A DNA stretch of 64,000 bases from an uncultured Bacillota bacterium (GCA_927441425.1 CAKMKG010000005.1:1-64000), one strand, 5' to 3'. Positions 25,375 to 35,378 are shown, counted from the stretch's first letter. Made by a program: numbers and translations. Notes: generated from the sequence alone by a model not told the origin.

Positions 25375-27144
25375 TTACTCCACCTCCTTGATTGCATCAA
25401 ACGGACAAACCTGCTTGCAGACGGAACAACCGGTGCAAGGATCGGGATTTATCGTAATCTGATCTCCCGAGGAGATGGCTGGGCAGCCTGTCTTGACACA
25501 AGACTTGCACTTTCTGCATTTCTCCTGATCGATTTCACAGCGTTTCGGTCTAAGATCGAAGTCTTCCTTGTCTTTGTCGCTGAATTTCTTCAGAATACAA
25601 GGCCATTTTGCAATAATAACGGTAGGTTCATCCTTTGATAAGGCATCCGCCAGCACATCCTCCGTCAGCTTCACATCAAGGGGATTGATGATATAAATAT
25701 TGTCTCCCTTTACACCGATGGCCTTGCAGAGCATCGGAATATCGACCTCGTTGGTCGGTTCTCCCATGAGGGTAAAGCCGGTTCCGGGATTTTCCTGATG
25801 CCCTGTCATACCGGTAATACGATTGTCTAGGATGACAGAAACGGTGTTCCCATTGTTGTAAACGACATCCATCAGGCTATTAATTCCGGTATGGAAGAAG
25901 GTCGAGTCTCCAATGACGGAAACGACCTTTAAATCAGAGCCACCCTTTTTCAGTGCCATAGCAGCACCGTGTCCTGCACTGATGCTTGCGCCCATGCAGA
26001 TACAGGTATCCATGGCGGACAGCGGTGCAGCAGAACCAAGGGTATAACAGCCGATATCTCCGGATATGATAATATTTTTCTTCTTTCTCAGGGCGTAGAA
26101 GAAGCCTCTGTGCGGACATCCTGCACAGAGTGTTGGCGGTCTGACCACTGCCTCCTTCTCTGACTTCATCGTTTCCGCTGCAATACCAAATACTGCGTTT
26201 CGAACGATATCGGTATTCAACTCATCCATTTCCGGAATAATTTCTTTGCCGATACAGGGAATTCCGGCCATCTTCAAATGATTTTCCATATACGGATCCA
26301 TCTCTTCGATGACGTAAAGCTTTTCTACCTTTGAGGCAAATTCCTTGATCTTTTCCATTGGCATCGGGAAGGTCATGCCGAGTTTCAGATAAGAAGCTTC
26401 CTCCCCAAAGACTTCTCTTGCATACTGGTAAGCAACACCGGCGCTGATGACACCGATCTTTGTATCGTTATACTCCGCTTCATTGACCGCTGCCGTATTG
26501 GAATACTCCTCCATGATTTTCAAACGGCCGATCAATTGCTTTCTGAGCACCTTGCCGTTGGCTGGAGTCGCCACATACTTTGTAATCTTCTTTTCATAAG
26601 GAATCAGAGGTTTTTCAACTCGATCTGAAAGCTCAACCAAGCTCTTGCTGTGGCAGATTCTTGTGGTCACGCGCAGCATAACCGGCGTATCGAATCGTTC
26701 GCTCAGTTCCAGCCCAAGCTTCATAAAGTCCTTTGCTTCCTGGCTGTTTGATGGCTCCAGCATTAAAACACGGGCAGCAGTAGCATAATTACGATTGTCC
26801 TGCTCATTTTGTGAGCTGTGCATCCCAGGATCATCTGCTGATATGAGTACAAAGCCCCCTGTTACCCCCGTGTAGGCAAAGGTAAACAGCGGATCCGCCG
26901 CCACATTGACACCAACATGTTTCATTGCAGCCATGGAACGTGCTCCCGCGATAGACGCTCCGATGGCTGCTTCCATCGCCACCTTTTCATTCGGTGCCCA
27001 CTCACAGTAGATATCCTTTTTGTAATTCACCATGTTCTCAAGAATTTCCGTGCTCGGCGTCCCTGGATAAGCCGAGGCAAAGATCAGCCCCGCCTCATAG
27101 GCGCCGCGGGCTATGGCTTCATTTCCTGTCATTAGTTGTTTCAT
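25375..27144 (-). CDS. iorA: Indolepyruvate ferredoxin oxidoreductase, alpha subunit
   Basis: A 589-residue TPP enzyme. The N-terminus begins MTGNEAIARGAYEAG and FASAYPGTPSTEI. The mid region has PTLCAGCPHRG and GDIGCYTLG. The TPP-binding core is VIGDSTFFHTGINSLMD with the following NN. The C-terminus carries two ferredoxin-like Cys clusters (CRKCKSC...GCP and CTGCSVCKQVCP) for electron transfer to ferredoxin. It forms an alpha2beta2 enzyme with IorB, encoded immediately downstream. The start is separated by 4 bp from the stop of a TPR-protein gene, so expression is likely joint. Confidence 0.94.
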   Translation of the reverse strand: MKQLMTGNEAIARGAYEAGLIFASAYPGTPSTEILENMVNYKKDIYCEWAPNEKVAMEAAIGASIAGARSMAAMKHVGVNVAADPLFTFAYTGVTGGFVLISADDPGMHSSQNEQDNRNYATAARVLMLEPSNSQEAKDFMKLGLELSERFDTPVMLRVTTRICHSKSLVELSDRVEKPLIPYEKKITKYVATPANGKVLRKQLIGRLKIMEEYSNTAAVNEAEYNDTKIGVISAGVAYQYAREVFGEEASYLKLGMTFPMPMEKIKEFASKVEKLYVIEEMDPYMENHLKMAGIPCIGKEIIPEMDELNTDIVRNAVFGIAAETMKSEKEAVVRPPTLCAGCPHRGFFYALRKKKNIIISGDIGCYTLGSAAPLSAMDTCICMGASISAGHGAAMALKKGGSDLKVVSVIGDSTFFHTGINSLMDVVYNNGNTVSVILDNRITGMTGHQENPGTGFTLMGEPTNEVDIPMLCKAIGVKGDNIYIINPLDVKLTEDVLADALSKDEPTVIIAKWPCILKKFSDKDKEDFDLRPKRCEIDQEKCRKCKSCVKTGCPAISSGDQITINPDPCTGCSVCKQVCPFDAIKEVE

Positions 27145-27148
27145 CTTA

Positions 27149-28216
27149 CTATTCTCCCTTTTTAACCTTATGTCCGCCTGATCGAATCAGCTCCGCTTTC
27201 TTTCTGTATTTCATTTCATTTTCTTTATCCTTGCTTTCCGCATAGAGTCCGGCCAACTCTTCCATGGATTCCACATGGGAAGGATTGAGTCCCAGTACCC
27301 GCTTGAAGCTGACGACAGCCTCAGAACGATTCCCCAAATTTCGATATGCAACGCCCAGATAGTAGGACATGGGCCACCAGTCCTTAAACTTAGTATTCAT
27401 GTAGGGCTCCAGGATATCGAGACCGAGTTCGTATCTGCCTGAGAGGACAGCATTGCAGCCCTCTTCAATTTTAACCGGCTGTTCCATCTGGTTCAGTCTG
27501 CTTTTAATCTCTTTGGTGTCCTTCAAATTGCTGGACTTCTTCAGGAACTGTTCCCAGGTCAATTTTGCTTTGATATATAGGCCCATGTTTAAGTAACAGT
27601 AACCGAGATAGTAATAGCCAAGTCCGTATCGCGGGTGAAAGATTGTCAGAAGCTCAAAGAACTCCATTGCTTCTGCCTTAAAGCGCCCGATAAATTCTTC
27701 ATTGTTGCTGGCAAGATAAAGCTCCCTACAGGCTCTTGCATAGCTGTACATCGCATGGATGTTGGTTGGCGCGATGCAAAGGGCTGCTCGGAAATGGATG
27801 GCTGCATTCTCAAAATCGTTCGTTTCCGCTGCATCTCTGCCTTCTTTAACCAGTCCGTTGATGATTTTTTTATCGGAAAACTTTTTCATAAACTCAACAT
27901 AGTTAGCGATATATTCGAATTTCGGATCGATTCCCATGATCCAAGCGATATTTTCAGCAATATGGTTCATTTTCAAACCATCTCCACCTTTGAAAAGCTC
28001 AAGATCCTGCTTCCTTAACGGAATCGGAACTCCTTTCATGAATTCAAACCCTGTTCTTTTAATAAAGGCCTCACTGAATTCGTCAAAAACAAAATTCTTT
28101 GTATACTTTTTAAAATATTTCCCTACTCTGTCAGCGCGCTCCCTGATATCGTACTCTTCCGGGCTTTTTTCCGGTAATTGGAGCTTTTCTTCTCTTTTCT
28201 TCAGTAATTGTACCAT
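27149..28216 (-). CDS. TPR-repeat protein
   Basis: A 355-residue, soluble, mostly helical protein. The N-terminal third has no clear domain. From about residue 140 it shows tetratricopeptide-like pairs: FENAAIHFRAALCIAPTNIHAMYSYA, LGYYYLGYCYLNMGLYIKAKLTWEQFL, and YLGVAYRNLGNRSEAVVSFKRVLGLNPSHVESMEELAGLY. Such repeats mediate protein contacts. I start at 28216 (MVQLLKK), with AGGTG 5 nt upstream, because the longer frame lacks good spacing. It lies between a radical SAM gene (8 bp) and iorA (4 bp); co-transcription suggests a shared task, but none is known. Confidence 0.7.
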   Translation of the reverse strand: MVQLLKKREEKLQLPEKSPEEYDIRERADRVGKYFKKYTKNFVFDEFSEAFIKRTGFEFMKGVPIPLRKQDLELFKGGDGLKMNHIAENIAWIMGIDPKFEYIANYVEFMKKFSDKKIINGLVKEGRDAAETNDFENAAIHFRAALCIAPTNIHAMYSYARACRELYLASNNEEFIGRFKAEAMEFFELLTIFHPRYGLGYYYLGYCYLNMGLYIKAKLTWEQFLKKSSNLKDTKEIKSRLNQMEQPVKIEEGCNAVLSGRYELGLDILEPYMNTKFKDWWPMSYYLGVAYRNLGNRSEAVVSFKRVLGLNPSHVESMEELAGLYAESKDKENEMKYRKKAELIRSGGHKVKKGE

Positions 28217-28224
28217 CTTTTCAC

Positions 28225-29739
28225 CTACAGGATTTCCCATCCCTTTCTCTCAAATTTTTTGATTGCCTCCGGATTCAAGGTCTCTTGCATGTCCAGGATG
28301 AGCAGTTCTTTGATGTGATCTTTTATGTTCGGTGTAAACCGTTCTTTCCAACCGGCATAGAGCAAAAATATACGATATAAGTCCTCTTTTTTGTGTGACT
28401 TATGTTGAAAACCTTTTAGGTAATAATAGTCCGCCAGTTCCTCGTAAAAGTCAAAGGGTGTTTCCGCCAGACTCTCAATGGCATAGTCGAGGGTTTTATG
28501 AAAACCGCCCCGGTTATAATACAAATCCAAAAGCTTTTCTATCTTTTTCAGCCGGATGAGGGATAAAGCAGATAGGTACTTGCTGGAAATAATCTCATAG
28601 GGTGCCCTTCCCCGGTATACATACTCATGCTCCTCCACCTGTTCCCGAATAGGCGCACCCTTGATCAGCTTGAGAAAGCCCAACTGAAGCTGGTGTCCCT
28701 TTAAGGAATATACTTCATTGAAGGAGATTCGGAAGGATGGATAGTCCTCGTGGGGAAGTCCTGCAATCAAGTCGAGATGAAGATGAATATTGTTTATCTC
28801 TCTCAGACGTTTCACATTCTCTGCAAGTTTTGCGAAGTCGGATTTCCGGTTGCACGCCCGCAATGCACTTTCATTGGTAGACTGGACTCCGATTTCAAAC
28901 TGGAACAAGCCAGGCCGTGCTGTGCTGAGCAAATATAGCAGATCCTCATCGATAAGATCACCGCAGAGTTCAAAATGAAAATTCGTGACTCCGTTATCAC
29001 TGGTGATAAGATACTTCATGATCTCAAAGCATCTTTTGCGATCCCAGTTGAAGGTCCTGTCAATGAATTTAACCTGTTTGACTCTTTTATAAATAAAGTA
29101 GCTCAAATCTGATTTCACACGTTCCATGGACAGGGTTCTCACTTTGCGGTCCACGGAAGACAAGCAGTAGCTGCATTGGAACGGACAGCCTCGGGAGGAT
29201 TCGTAATACATGACCTTGTCCTCTTCGCAAACCAGATTCAGGTATGGGAATGGAACCGATTCAAAGGATAACAGCGGTGCGGGCGGGTTCACATAGATCT
29301 TCCCGAGCATTCGGTAGGTCAGTCCTCGGATCTTCTCAAATTCCTGCATGCCAGAAAGCAAGGTTTCCGCCAGTTCGGAGAAGGCAGCTTCCCCTTCCCC
29401 CGAAATGATGAAGTCGATAAATTTGTGCTGGCTCATAAACGGGATCACATCATAGCTGACCTCGGGACCACCCAGTAAAATTTTCAGCTCCGGTTTTGCC
29501 TTCTTTAGATTCTCAGCCAGATTAAGCGTCTTTTCCACATTCCAGATATAACTGGAAAAGCAGATAACATCATAGCTTTTTCGCAAAAGCTCTGTGTAGA
29601 TGTAATCCTCTTCGTTGTTGATGGTGAATTCCAGAATATCAATTGAGTTCCTACTCTTTTCCGCACTTGCGTAAAGATACTTCAATGCCAGATTGGAGTG
29701 CACGTATTTGGAATTCAGTGTGGTAAGTAAAATCTTCAT
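28225..29739 (-). CDS. B12-binding-domain radical SAM protein (DUF4080-type)
   Basis: A 504-residue protein. Residues 1-135 resemble a cobalamin-binding Rossmann domain (MKILLTTLNSKYVHSNLALKYL, ILLGGPEVSYD). The radical SAM core follows with SRGCPFQCSYC (CX3CX2C binding the 4Fe-4S cluster), VKFIDRTFN and FQFEIGVQSTN. The C-terminal region (HQLQLGFLKLIKGAPI onward) fits the DUF4080 tail found in this subgroup. Substrate and reaction are unknown. It is in a tight run with the TPR gene and iorAB downstream, and a second radical SAM gene upstream at 59 bp. Confidence 0.82.
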   Translation of the reverse strand: MKILLTTLNSKYVHSNLALKYLYASAEKSRNSIDILEFTINNEEDYIYTELLRKSYDVICFSSYIWNVEKTLNLAENLKKAKPELKILLGGPEVSYDVIPFMSQHKFIDFIISGEGEAAFSELAETLLSGMQEFEKIRGLTYRMLGKIYVNPPAPLLSFESVPFPYLNLVCEEDKVMYYESSRGCPFQCSYCLSSVDRKVRTLSMERVKSDLSYFIYKRVKQVKFIDRTFNWDRKRCFEIMKYLITSDNGVTNFHFELCGDLIDEDLLYLLSTARPGLFQFEIGVQSTNESALRACNRKSDFAKLAENVKRLREINNIHLHLDLIAGLPHEDYPSFRISFNEVYSLKGHQLQLGFLKLIKGAPIREQVEEHEYVYRGRAPYEIISSKYLSALSLIRLKKIEKLLDLYYNRGGFHKTLDYAIESLAETPFDFYEELADYYYLKGFQHKSHKKEDLYRIFLLYAGWKERFTPNIKDHIKELLILDMQETLNPEAIKKFERKGWEIL

Positions 29740-29797
29740 AACCCATCTCCAAATTAGATTATATCATGCGAGCTGCGTCGAAGCATGTCTGGAAATC

Positions 29798-30670
29798 CTA
29801 TAACATGCGAAATCTGTCATCCTTCAGCTTATCAGCATTGTTCATAGCGTCTCGCAGCTGTCTTAGCATTCTTTCCTTATCCTGGGGCAGATCGCCTTTC
29901 AGGGATACATAATTGGAAGCGTGGTTGCTGCGGAAGACACAGGTCTTTGATACATTGGTGTTCTCCAAAAGGAGCTCCGTCTCCTTCAGTACCTCAATTG
30001 GAGTTAGAAGCTGAAAACGCCTTTCCTTGATCTCCTTGTGCATCTCTGCGCCCGGCTCTGTTATCAAGGTCAAAAGCCCTACATAGGAGGGCTCCATCTC
30101 GCTGATCATCGTACCCGATTGAACGGCGTGATCTTCCCAGCCATCTTTTCCGGCCAAACCGGAAATAAAAGTTACAGAGGCTGGAATGTCGGAAGCTTCG
30201 ATTCGCCTCACCGCTTCAATGATTTCAGCTCTGACGGCACCTTTGTTAACCTCCTGCAAAACCTTGTCGCTGCCGGATTCGGCGCCGATATAGATGATTC
30301 CAATACCGTGCTCCCGCAGTTCCTCCAGTTCTTCCTGTGATTTTCTCAAGACATCCTGAGGGGAACCGTAAATACCCACTCTTTCACACTCAGGAAATAG
30401 CTTTTCAATCCGATCAAGAATCACCAGCAGATCCTTGTTCTGTAAAACCAAAGCATCTCCGTCTGCAAGAAAGATTCTGTCGACTCGTCTATAGTGCTTT
30501 CTGGCCGAATCAAGATCTTCTAGAACCTCATTGACCTTTCTCACTCGAAATCTTTTATCTTTAAACATACTGCAGAAGGTACATTTATTGTGGGCACACC
30601 CGATTGTTACCTGTATGATGAGGCTGTACGCCTCGCTGGGCGGTCTATAAACACTGCCTTCATATCTCAT
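29798..30670 (-). CDS. Radical SAM protein (COG1032-like)
   Basis: A 290-residue protein with the cluster motif QVTIGCAHNKCTFCSMF, i.e. CX4CX2C, the spacing seen in this particular COG1032-like group. Also visible are RIFLADGDALVL, IIYIGAESGSD, ITEPGAEMHKE and a C-terminal RSNHASNYVSLKGDLPQDK motif typical of the group. The start at 30670 (MRYEGSVYRPP) has AAAGGAT upstream; an open extension runs back into argS but has no site. It starts 4 bp after the argS stop and is presumably co-transcribed with it. No biochemical role is established. Confidence 0.83.
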   Translation of the reverse strand: MRYEGSVYRPPSEAYSLIIQVTIGCAHNKCTFCSMFKDKRFRVRKVNEVLEDLDSARKHYRRVDRIFLADGDALVLQNKDLLVILDRIEKLFPECERVGIYGSPQDVLRKSQEELEELREHGIGIIYIGAESGSDKVLQEVNKGAVRAEIIEAVRRIEASDIPASVTFISGLAGKDGWEDHAVQSGTMISEMEPSYVGLLTLITEPGAEMHKEIKERRFQLLTPIEVLKETELLLENTNVSKTCVFRSNHASNYVSLKGDLPQDKERMLRQLRDAMNNADKLKDDRFRML

Positions 30671-30674
30671 TTCG

Positions 30675-32393
30675 CTACATCCTTTCCGGTGCTTCCATTC
30701 CAAGCAGCTTAAGGCCGTTTTGAATGGTCTGCTTCGCTGCATATACAAGAAGAAGCTTTGCTTTTTTCTCCTCTTCATTGGCAACGAGAACATGCTCGTC
30801 GTGATAAAATTTATTGAATCCCTGGGCAATATTCACGATATGTCTTGTGACGACGGATGGTTCATACTTTTCTCCGGCTTCTAAAATCACTTCCGGGAAC
30901 CGATATATCAGCTTCGCCAGTTCATAAGCGCTATCCCCTAGGATATATTCGACATTTGCTTTATCGGCTGCAGCAATAACCTGATTTGTGCTATCTCCGC
31001 CGTTTCTTAATACGCTTGCTGCTCTTGCATGGGTATACTGGACGTAGGGCCCAGTTTCTCCTTCAAAATTCAATACCTTTTCCCAGGAGAACACATAATC
31101 CTTGATTCTGTTGTTGGAAAGCTCCTGAAAGATCACCGCTCCAATTCCTACCTGTTTTGCTGTGACATCAAGATTATCCGTATTCACATTCTTTTCTAGT
31201 ATGATTTCCTTTGTCTGGTTGACTGCTCTCGTCAGAACCTCTTCCAGGAAAACGACTCTGCCGTGTCTCGTGGACATAGTGCCCTCTTCCAGACTGACCA
31301 GCCCGAAGGGAATGTGCACACAGTCCTTTGCCCATTCAAAGCCCAGCAACCCGATGATCTTGATCCATTGCTGGAAGTGAAGATTTTGCTGGGAAGCAAC
31401 AATATACAAATTTTTATAAAAATCATAGTGCTCTTTTCGGTATACAGCTGCGGCGATATCTCTAGTAATGTAAAGGGAGGAACCGTCCTTCTTTGTGATC
31501 AAGGCCGGAGACATTCCATATTCCTCCAGATCGACAATATTGGCTCCTTCCGATTCCTTTAGTAGCTCAGCATCCTTCAACATGTTGACGACACGTTCCA
31601 TCTTGTCGGAGTAGAAGCTCTCTCCTGCAAAGGAATCGAACTCGATCCCAAGCATCTGATAGACGCGGTTGAATTCCTTCAGGCTTTCATCTCGGAACCA
31701 CTGCCAAAGTCTGGTTTCTTCCGGTTCGCCGTTTTCCAGTTTCGTGAAGACATCTCTCGCTTCATCCTCTAGGGAAGGATCTTTTTCCGTTTCTTCATGG
31801 AATTTTACGTAGTAGCTGAGCAGTGTTTTGATGGGCTCTTTCGTTACATCTTCTTCGTTGCCCCATCTTCTGTAGGAAACGATCATTTTACCGAACTGGG
31901 TACCGTAGTCTCCCAGGTGATTGATTCTTACCGTATCATACCCAAGAAAATCGTATATCTTATAGATGGAATTCCCGATTACTGTACTTCTGATATGCCC
32001 GATATGGAACGGTTTTGCAATATTCGGAGAGGAAAACTCAACGATAACCTTCCGGTTCTGTCCCATGGTACTGCTTCCGTACCGATCCTGATCCGCGGCA
32101 ACGCAGATCACCAGCTCCTGAGTGAAAACCTTTCTAGAAAGAAACAAATTCACATAAGCGTTTACATTTTCGACCTTCTCAAAAAGTTCATTCTCCTGGA
32201 GCTTTTCCGCGATTCCCTGTGCAATCATCGGAGGTGCCTTTCTCAGTACCTTGGCCAGCTTAAAGCAAGGGAAAGCATAATCTCCCATCTTGCTGTCTGT
32301 GGGGATTTCAATCATATCTCTGATTTCTCCCACGGTAAGACCTTCTATTGTTTCAGCCAGAATTACGGCTATTTTTTCTTTAAAATTTATCAT
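30675..32393 (-). CDS. argS: Arginyl-tRNA synthetase
   Basis: A 572-residue class I synthetase that charges tRNA-Arg. It has an N-terminal additional domain (Arg-N, 1-90), then the HIGH motif in KPFHIGHIRSTVIGNS, and catalytic stretches VRINHLGDYGTQFGKM and ALITKKDGSSLYITRDIAA. The KMSKS equivalent is TMSTRHG, as common in ArgRS where the motif is degenerate. The C-terminal anticodon-binding helical domain includes GPYVQYTHARA and FNKFYHDEHVL. Length is normal. It lies between DUF523 (25 bp upstream) and the radical SAM gene. Confidence 0.96.
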   Translation of the reverse strand: MINFKEKIAVILAETIEGLTVGEIRDMIEIPTDSKMGDYAFPCFKLAKVLRKAPPMIAQGIAEKLQENELFEKVENVNAYVNLFLSRKVFTQELVICVAADQDRYGSSTMGQNRKVIVEFSSPNIAKPFHIGHIRSTVIGNSIYKIYDFLGYDTVRINHLGDYGTQFGKMIVSYRRWGNEEDVTKEPIKTLLSYYVKFHEETEKDPSLEDEARDVFTKLENGEPEETRLWQWFRDESLKEFNRVYQMLGIEFDSFAGESFYSDKMERVVNMLKDAELLKESEGANIVDLEEYGMSPALITKKDGSSLYITRDIAAAVYRKEHYDFYKNLYIVASQQNLHFQQWIKIIGLLGFEWAKDCVHIPFGLVSLEEGTMSTRHGRVVFLEEVLTRAVNQTKEIILEKNVNTDNLDVTAKQVGIGAVIFQELSNNRIKDYVFSWEKVLNFEGETGPYVQYTHARAASVLRNGGDSTNQVIAAADKANVEYILGDSAYELAKLIYRFPEVILEAGEKYEPSVVTRHIVNIAQGFNKFYHDEHVLVANEEEKKAKLLLVYAAKQTIQNGLKLLGMEAPERM

Positions 32394-32418
32394 GAATCAA
32401 TCCTCCTGTTATTTATTT

Positions 32419-32871
32419 CTATTTATATCGTGCTGCCTCGAATGGCTGCTTTTCTGAAATGACCGGAATTCCTTTTTCCTTCATCATCGCTGCGAAGATT
32501 CCGTCCCCGTCAACCAGTACGCCCGAAAAGGTGCCGTCGTATATTTTGCCGCACCCGCAAGAGGGGCTATTGGCTTTCAGGATTGCAAGATCAATCTTCT
32601 GCCCCAGCTCTGCTGCTTTTTTCTCGGCTTCCTTCAGCGTTTTCTTCGCTCCGTCAATAAAATTTTCCGTAATATCCCTACCATTCTGATCGATGGCGCG
32701 GCCGTTGATCAGCTCCGCCGGCGGCCTTGGGGTAGGCAGCTGTCCCAGCTGCTCAGGGCAGACCAGCATATAGTCCTTATCTGTCATGAATTCCTTCACC
32801 CATTGGCATTCGCTGTTACTGCCGTTGTATTTGCAGTTGACTCCTGCCAAACATGCACTGATTAAATACAT
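32419..32871 (-). CDS. DUF523 protein
   Basis: A 150-residue protein almost entirely composed of DUF523. It begins YLISACLAGVNCKYNG, then VCPEQLGQLPTPRPPAE, GRDITENFIDGAK, and LKANSPSCGCGKIYDG-TFSG, with conserved Cys residues that could bind metal or a cluster. The family is widespread in anaerobes; its function is unknown. Start at 32871 (MYLISACL) has AAAGGA 9 nt upstream, whereas the frame is open 10 codons further. It is encoded 32 bp after mutS2 and 25 bp before argS. Confidence 0.85.
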   Translation of the reverse strand: MYLISACLAGVNCKYNGSNSECQWVKEFMTDKDYMLVCPEQLGQLPTPRPPAELINGRAIDQNGRDITENFIDGAKKTLKEAEKKAAELGQKIDLAILKANSPSCGCGKIYDGTFSGVLVDGDGIFAAMMKEKGIPVISEKQPFEAARYK

Positions 32872-32903
32872 ATTATATATCCTTTCCAGCCAGTATTCCA
32901 CCT

Positions 32904-35273
32904 TTATCTTAGTTGGACAACCGTTACTCCGTCTCCGCCCTCATTATAAGCTCCCTTTCGGAACTTAGAAACGTGTTTGTGGCTTTTCAGCATTTGATGA
33001 AGGCCTCCCCGCAGGATACCTTCGCCTCTGCCATGTATGATGGTTACCTCTTTAAGACCGGCAATATAGGCATCATCCAGATATTTATCCACGTCCATTA
33101 CCGCATCGTCCAAAAGACTTCCTCTTACATTGATGCTGGGCATGATACTCTGCATCTTGCTCCGATACAGCGTGCTGTGTTTGGAGGTCTTGCTGTCCTT
33201 TTTTCCGTTTCCATCCAGAATCTTTGTAATATTACTCAGGTTCACGTTGATTTTCATGAGCCCCACCTGAATCTGAAGCTCATCCTTGTCATCCGGCAGG
33301 GTCAGCACATTGCCCTTTTGATCCAAGCTGAGCACCTTTACCCGATCGCCGAGCTTCAGTTCGTCAGCTCTGACGGGATTTGGATTTTCTGTCGTTACAA
33401 GCTTATCTTTATATTGATCGGAGGTTTCTCGGATCTTTTTCCTGACCTCCTCGTATTTTCTATTTCTGTCTCCTGAATTTTGGTATTTTTCTAGCTCTTT
33501 CAGCTCTTTTTGAACCTCGTCGGCAAATTCCTTTGCCTCCCTGATCATATCACGGGCTTCTTCCTTCGCCTTGCTAAGGATCTTTTCCTTCTGTTCGTTC
33601 AGCTTGACCCGTTCCTTATCGAACTGCTCTTTCTGCTTTTTCATTTCCAGATTCAGTAAAATGGCTTCGTCTCGTTCTTCCTCCGCAACCTTTTTGTCCT
33701 TCTCAATGGTGGTGATGACATCCTCAAATTCAATATCGCCTCGTTCCAGCATTCCCTTTGCATGCTTGATAATCACTGGTTTCAGTCCCAGCTTTTGTGA
33801 TATTTCAAAGGCGTTGGATCTTCCCGGAATGCCGATGGACAATCGGTAGGTCGGGCTCAATGTTTCCACATCGAATTCCATGGAGGCATTTTCCACACCC
33901 TTTGTAGAAATGGCGTATTTTTTCAGCTCCGTATAATGCGTGGTTGCAATGGTCTTTGCACCTTTATCATATAAGTGCTCTAAAATTGAGATAGCCAGGG
34001 CTGCTCCTTCGGTGGGATCGGTACCCGCTCCCAGCTCATCCAGAAGCACCAGAGTTTCCTTCCCGGAATTCTCTACGATATTAACGATGTTGGACATGTG
34101 GGAGGAGAAGGTGCTCAGGCTTTGCTCGATGCTCTGTTCGTCTCCGATATCGGCAAATACCCTCTGAAACACCGGCATTTCCGTACGGTCACCAGCAGGG
34201 ATATGGAGCCCTGACTGTGTCATCAGTACAAAAAGCCCGACGGTTTTCAGTGTCACGGTCTTTCCGCCTGTATTCGGTCCGGTGATGACCAGCGTTTGAT
34301 AGCCTTTTCCAATGGCAAAACTAATGGGAACGACTTTATTCTTGTCGATCAATGGGTGCCTGCCATCCTGAATGCGCAAATATCCTTGGGCATTGATCTC
34401 AGGCTCCGTACCTTTCAGCTTCGTTGAAAACTTTCCCTTTGCAAAAATAAAGTCCAACTGAAGTAGTATGTCCTGATTATTCAGCAGTTCATCCCGCACC
34501 GACGCAACATCGGCGGACAGTTCTGCAAGGATTCTCTCGATCTCGATCTTTTCCGCCAATTCCATCTCTCTCAGCTCATTATTTAGATTTACGATTGCCT
34601 GAGGTTCTATAAAAAGTGTAGCCCCTGTAGAAGACTGATCATGAACAATCCCTGGAAATTTTGTCTTGTGCTCCTGCTTGACCGGAACCACATATCTCCC
34701 CTGCCTCATGGTCACAAGGGCATCCTGCAAAATCGTTTTATTGTCTGAAGAATTAAGAATCTGGTTCATCTTTGACCTGATTGCTTCATTCTGTCTCAAG
34801 ATGTTTCTTCTTATGCTCTTCAATTCGGGGCTGGCGGCATCTGCCATTTCATCCTCGGAAATGATGCAGCGGTCGATGGCTTCTTCCAGCCGCTTCTGTA
34901 CACTTAATACCTCTGCCAAGCCTTTGATGATGGGTAGTTCCGGTAAGTCACTCTTTAAAAATACCGCTGCATTCCTTGTTACCTGCAAATTATACAGAAT
35001 TGCCAGGAGCTGCTTCATGGTCAGTGTGCTTCCTTTATCTGCCAGATAAATGCTATCCTTGATATCATAAAAGCTTCCGAGCGGAAGGGCTCCTTTACGC
35101 ATAATAACGGAAACCGCTTCCGTGGTTTCCGCTAACATTTCTTTAATTTGGAACACATCAAGTGCAGGCCTCAATTCTCCGATCGCTTTTTTCGTGATAG
35201 TGGAAGCCGCTTCCATTCCTAACAGATCAAGTATTTTATTGTATTCTAAAACTTTAAATGCCTTTTCATTCAT
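32904..35273 (-). CDS. mutS2: Endonuclease MutS2 / ribosome-collision factor
   Basis: A 789-residue MutS-like ATPase lacking the mismatch-recognition domain. It has core and clamp helices (1-300), then the ATPase with Walker A (GPNTGGKTVTLK), Walker B region (LVLLDELGAGTDPTEGAAL) and GIPGRSNAFEISQKLGL. A long charged coiled coil follows (about 510-640), and a C-terminal Smr nuclease-type domain (about 715-789; VNVRGSLLDDAVMDVDKYLDDA, HGRGEGILRGGLH). MutS2 suppresses recombination and in Bacillus splits collided ribosomes. The start at 35273 (MNEKAFKVLEY) matches the family N-terminus; the longer open frame runs into a repeated intergenic sequence. Normal length. Confidence 0.94.
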   Translation of the reverse strand: MNEKAFKVLEYNKILDLLGMEAASTITKKAIGELRPALDVFQIKEMLAETTEAVSVIMRKGALPLGSFYDIKDSIYLADKGSTLTMKQLLAILYNLQVTRNAAVFLKSDLPELPIIKGLAEVLSVQKRLEEAIDRCIISEDEMADAASPELKSIRRNILRQNEAIRSKMNQILNSSDNKTILQDALVTMRQGRYVVPVKQEHKTKFPGIVHDQSSTGATLFIEPQAIVNLNNELREMELAEKIEIERILAELSADVASVRDELLNNQDILLQLDFIFAKGKFSTKLKGTEPEINAQGYLRIQDGRHPLIDKNKVVPISFAIGKGYQTLVITGPNTGGKTVTLKTVGLFVLMTQSGLHIPAGDRTEMPVFQRVFADIGDEQSIEQSLSTFSSHMSNIVNIVENSGKETLVLLDELGAGTDPTEGAALAISILEHLYDKGAKTIATTHYTELKKYAISTKGVENASMEFDVETLSPTYRLSIGIPGRSNAFEISQKLGLKPVIIKHAKGMLERGDIEFEDVITTIEKDKKVAEEERDEAILLNLEMKKQKEQFDKERVKLNEQKEKILSKAKEEARDMIREAKEFADEVQKELKELEKYQNSGDRNRKYEEVRKKIRETSDQYKDKLVTTENPNPVRADELKLGDRVKVLSLDQKGNVLTLPDDKDELQIQVGLMKINVNLSNITKILDGNGKKDSKTSKHSTLYRSKMQSIMPSINVRGSLLDDAVMDVDKYLDDAYIAGLKEVTIIHGRGEGILRGGLHQMLKSHKHVSKFRKGAYNEGGDGVTVVQLR

Positions 35274-35324
35274 AAACGTTCCTATTACGCCCTTTTTGTG
35301 GAATAATTCTGGCGGCGTGCCGTG

Positions 35325-35376
35325 GGTGTTCTCATGGGAAACCGTGAAACCTATTACCATCTTAATGCGCAGCATT
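35325..35376. repeat. Intergenic direct repeat, copy 1 (before mutS2)
   Basis: Plus strand segment ending TTAATGCGCAGCAT is about 80% identical to 36097-36147 over about 50 bp, in the same orientation, with one base indel. The two copies flank zapA. Their nature is unknown; an old duplication of a leader or small-RNA-like element is possible. Confidence 0.5.
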
Positions 35377-35378
35377 AT

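Noticed and set aside
35274..35375. N-terminal extension of mutS2
   Set aside because: It lies in a repeated intergenic sequence and is not part of the MutS2 family N-terminus.
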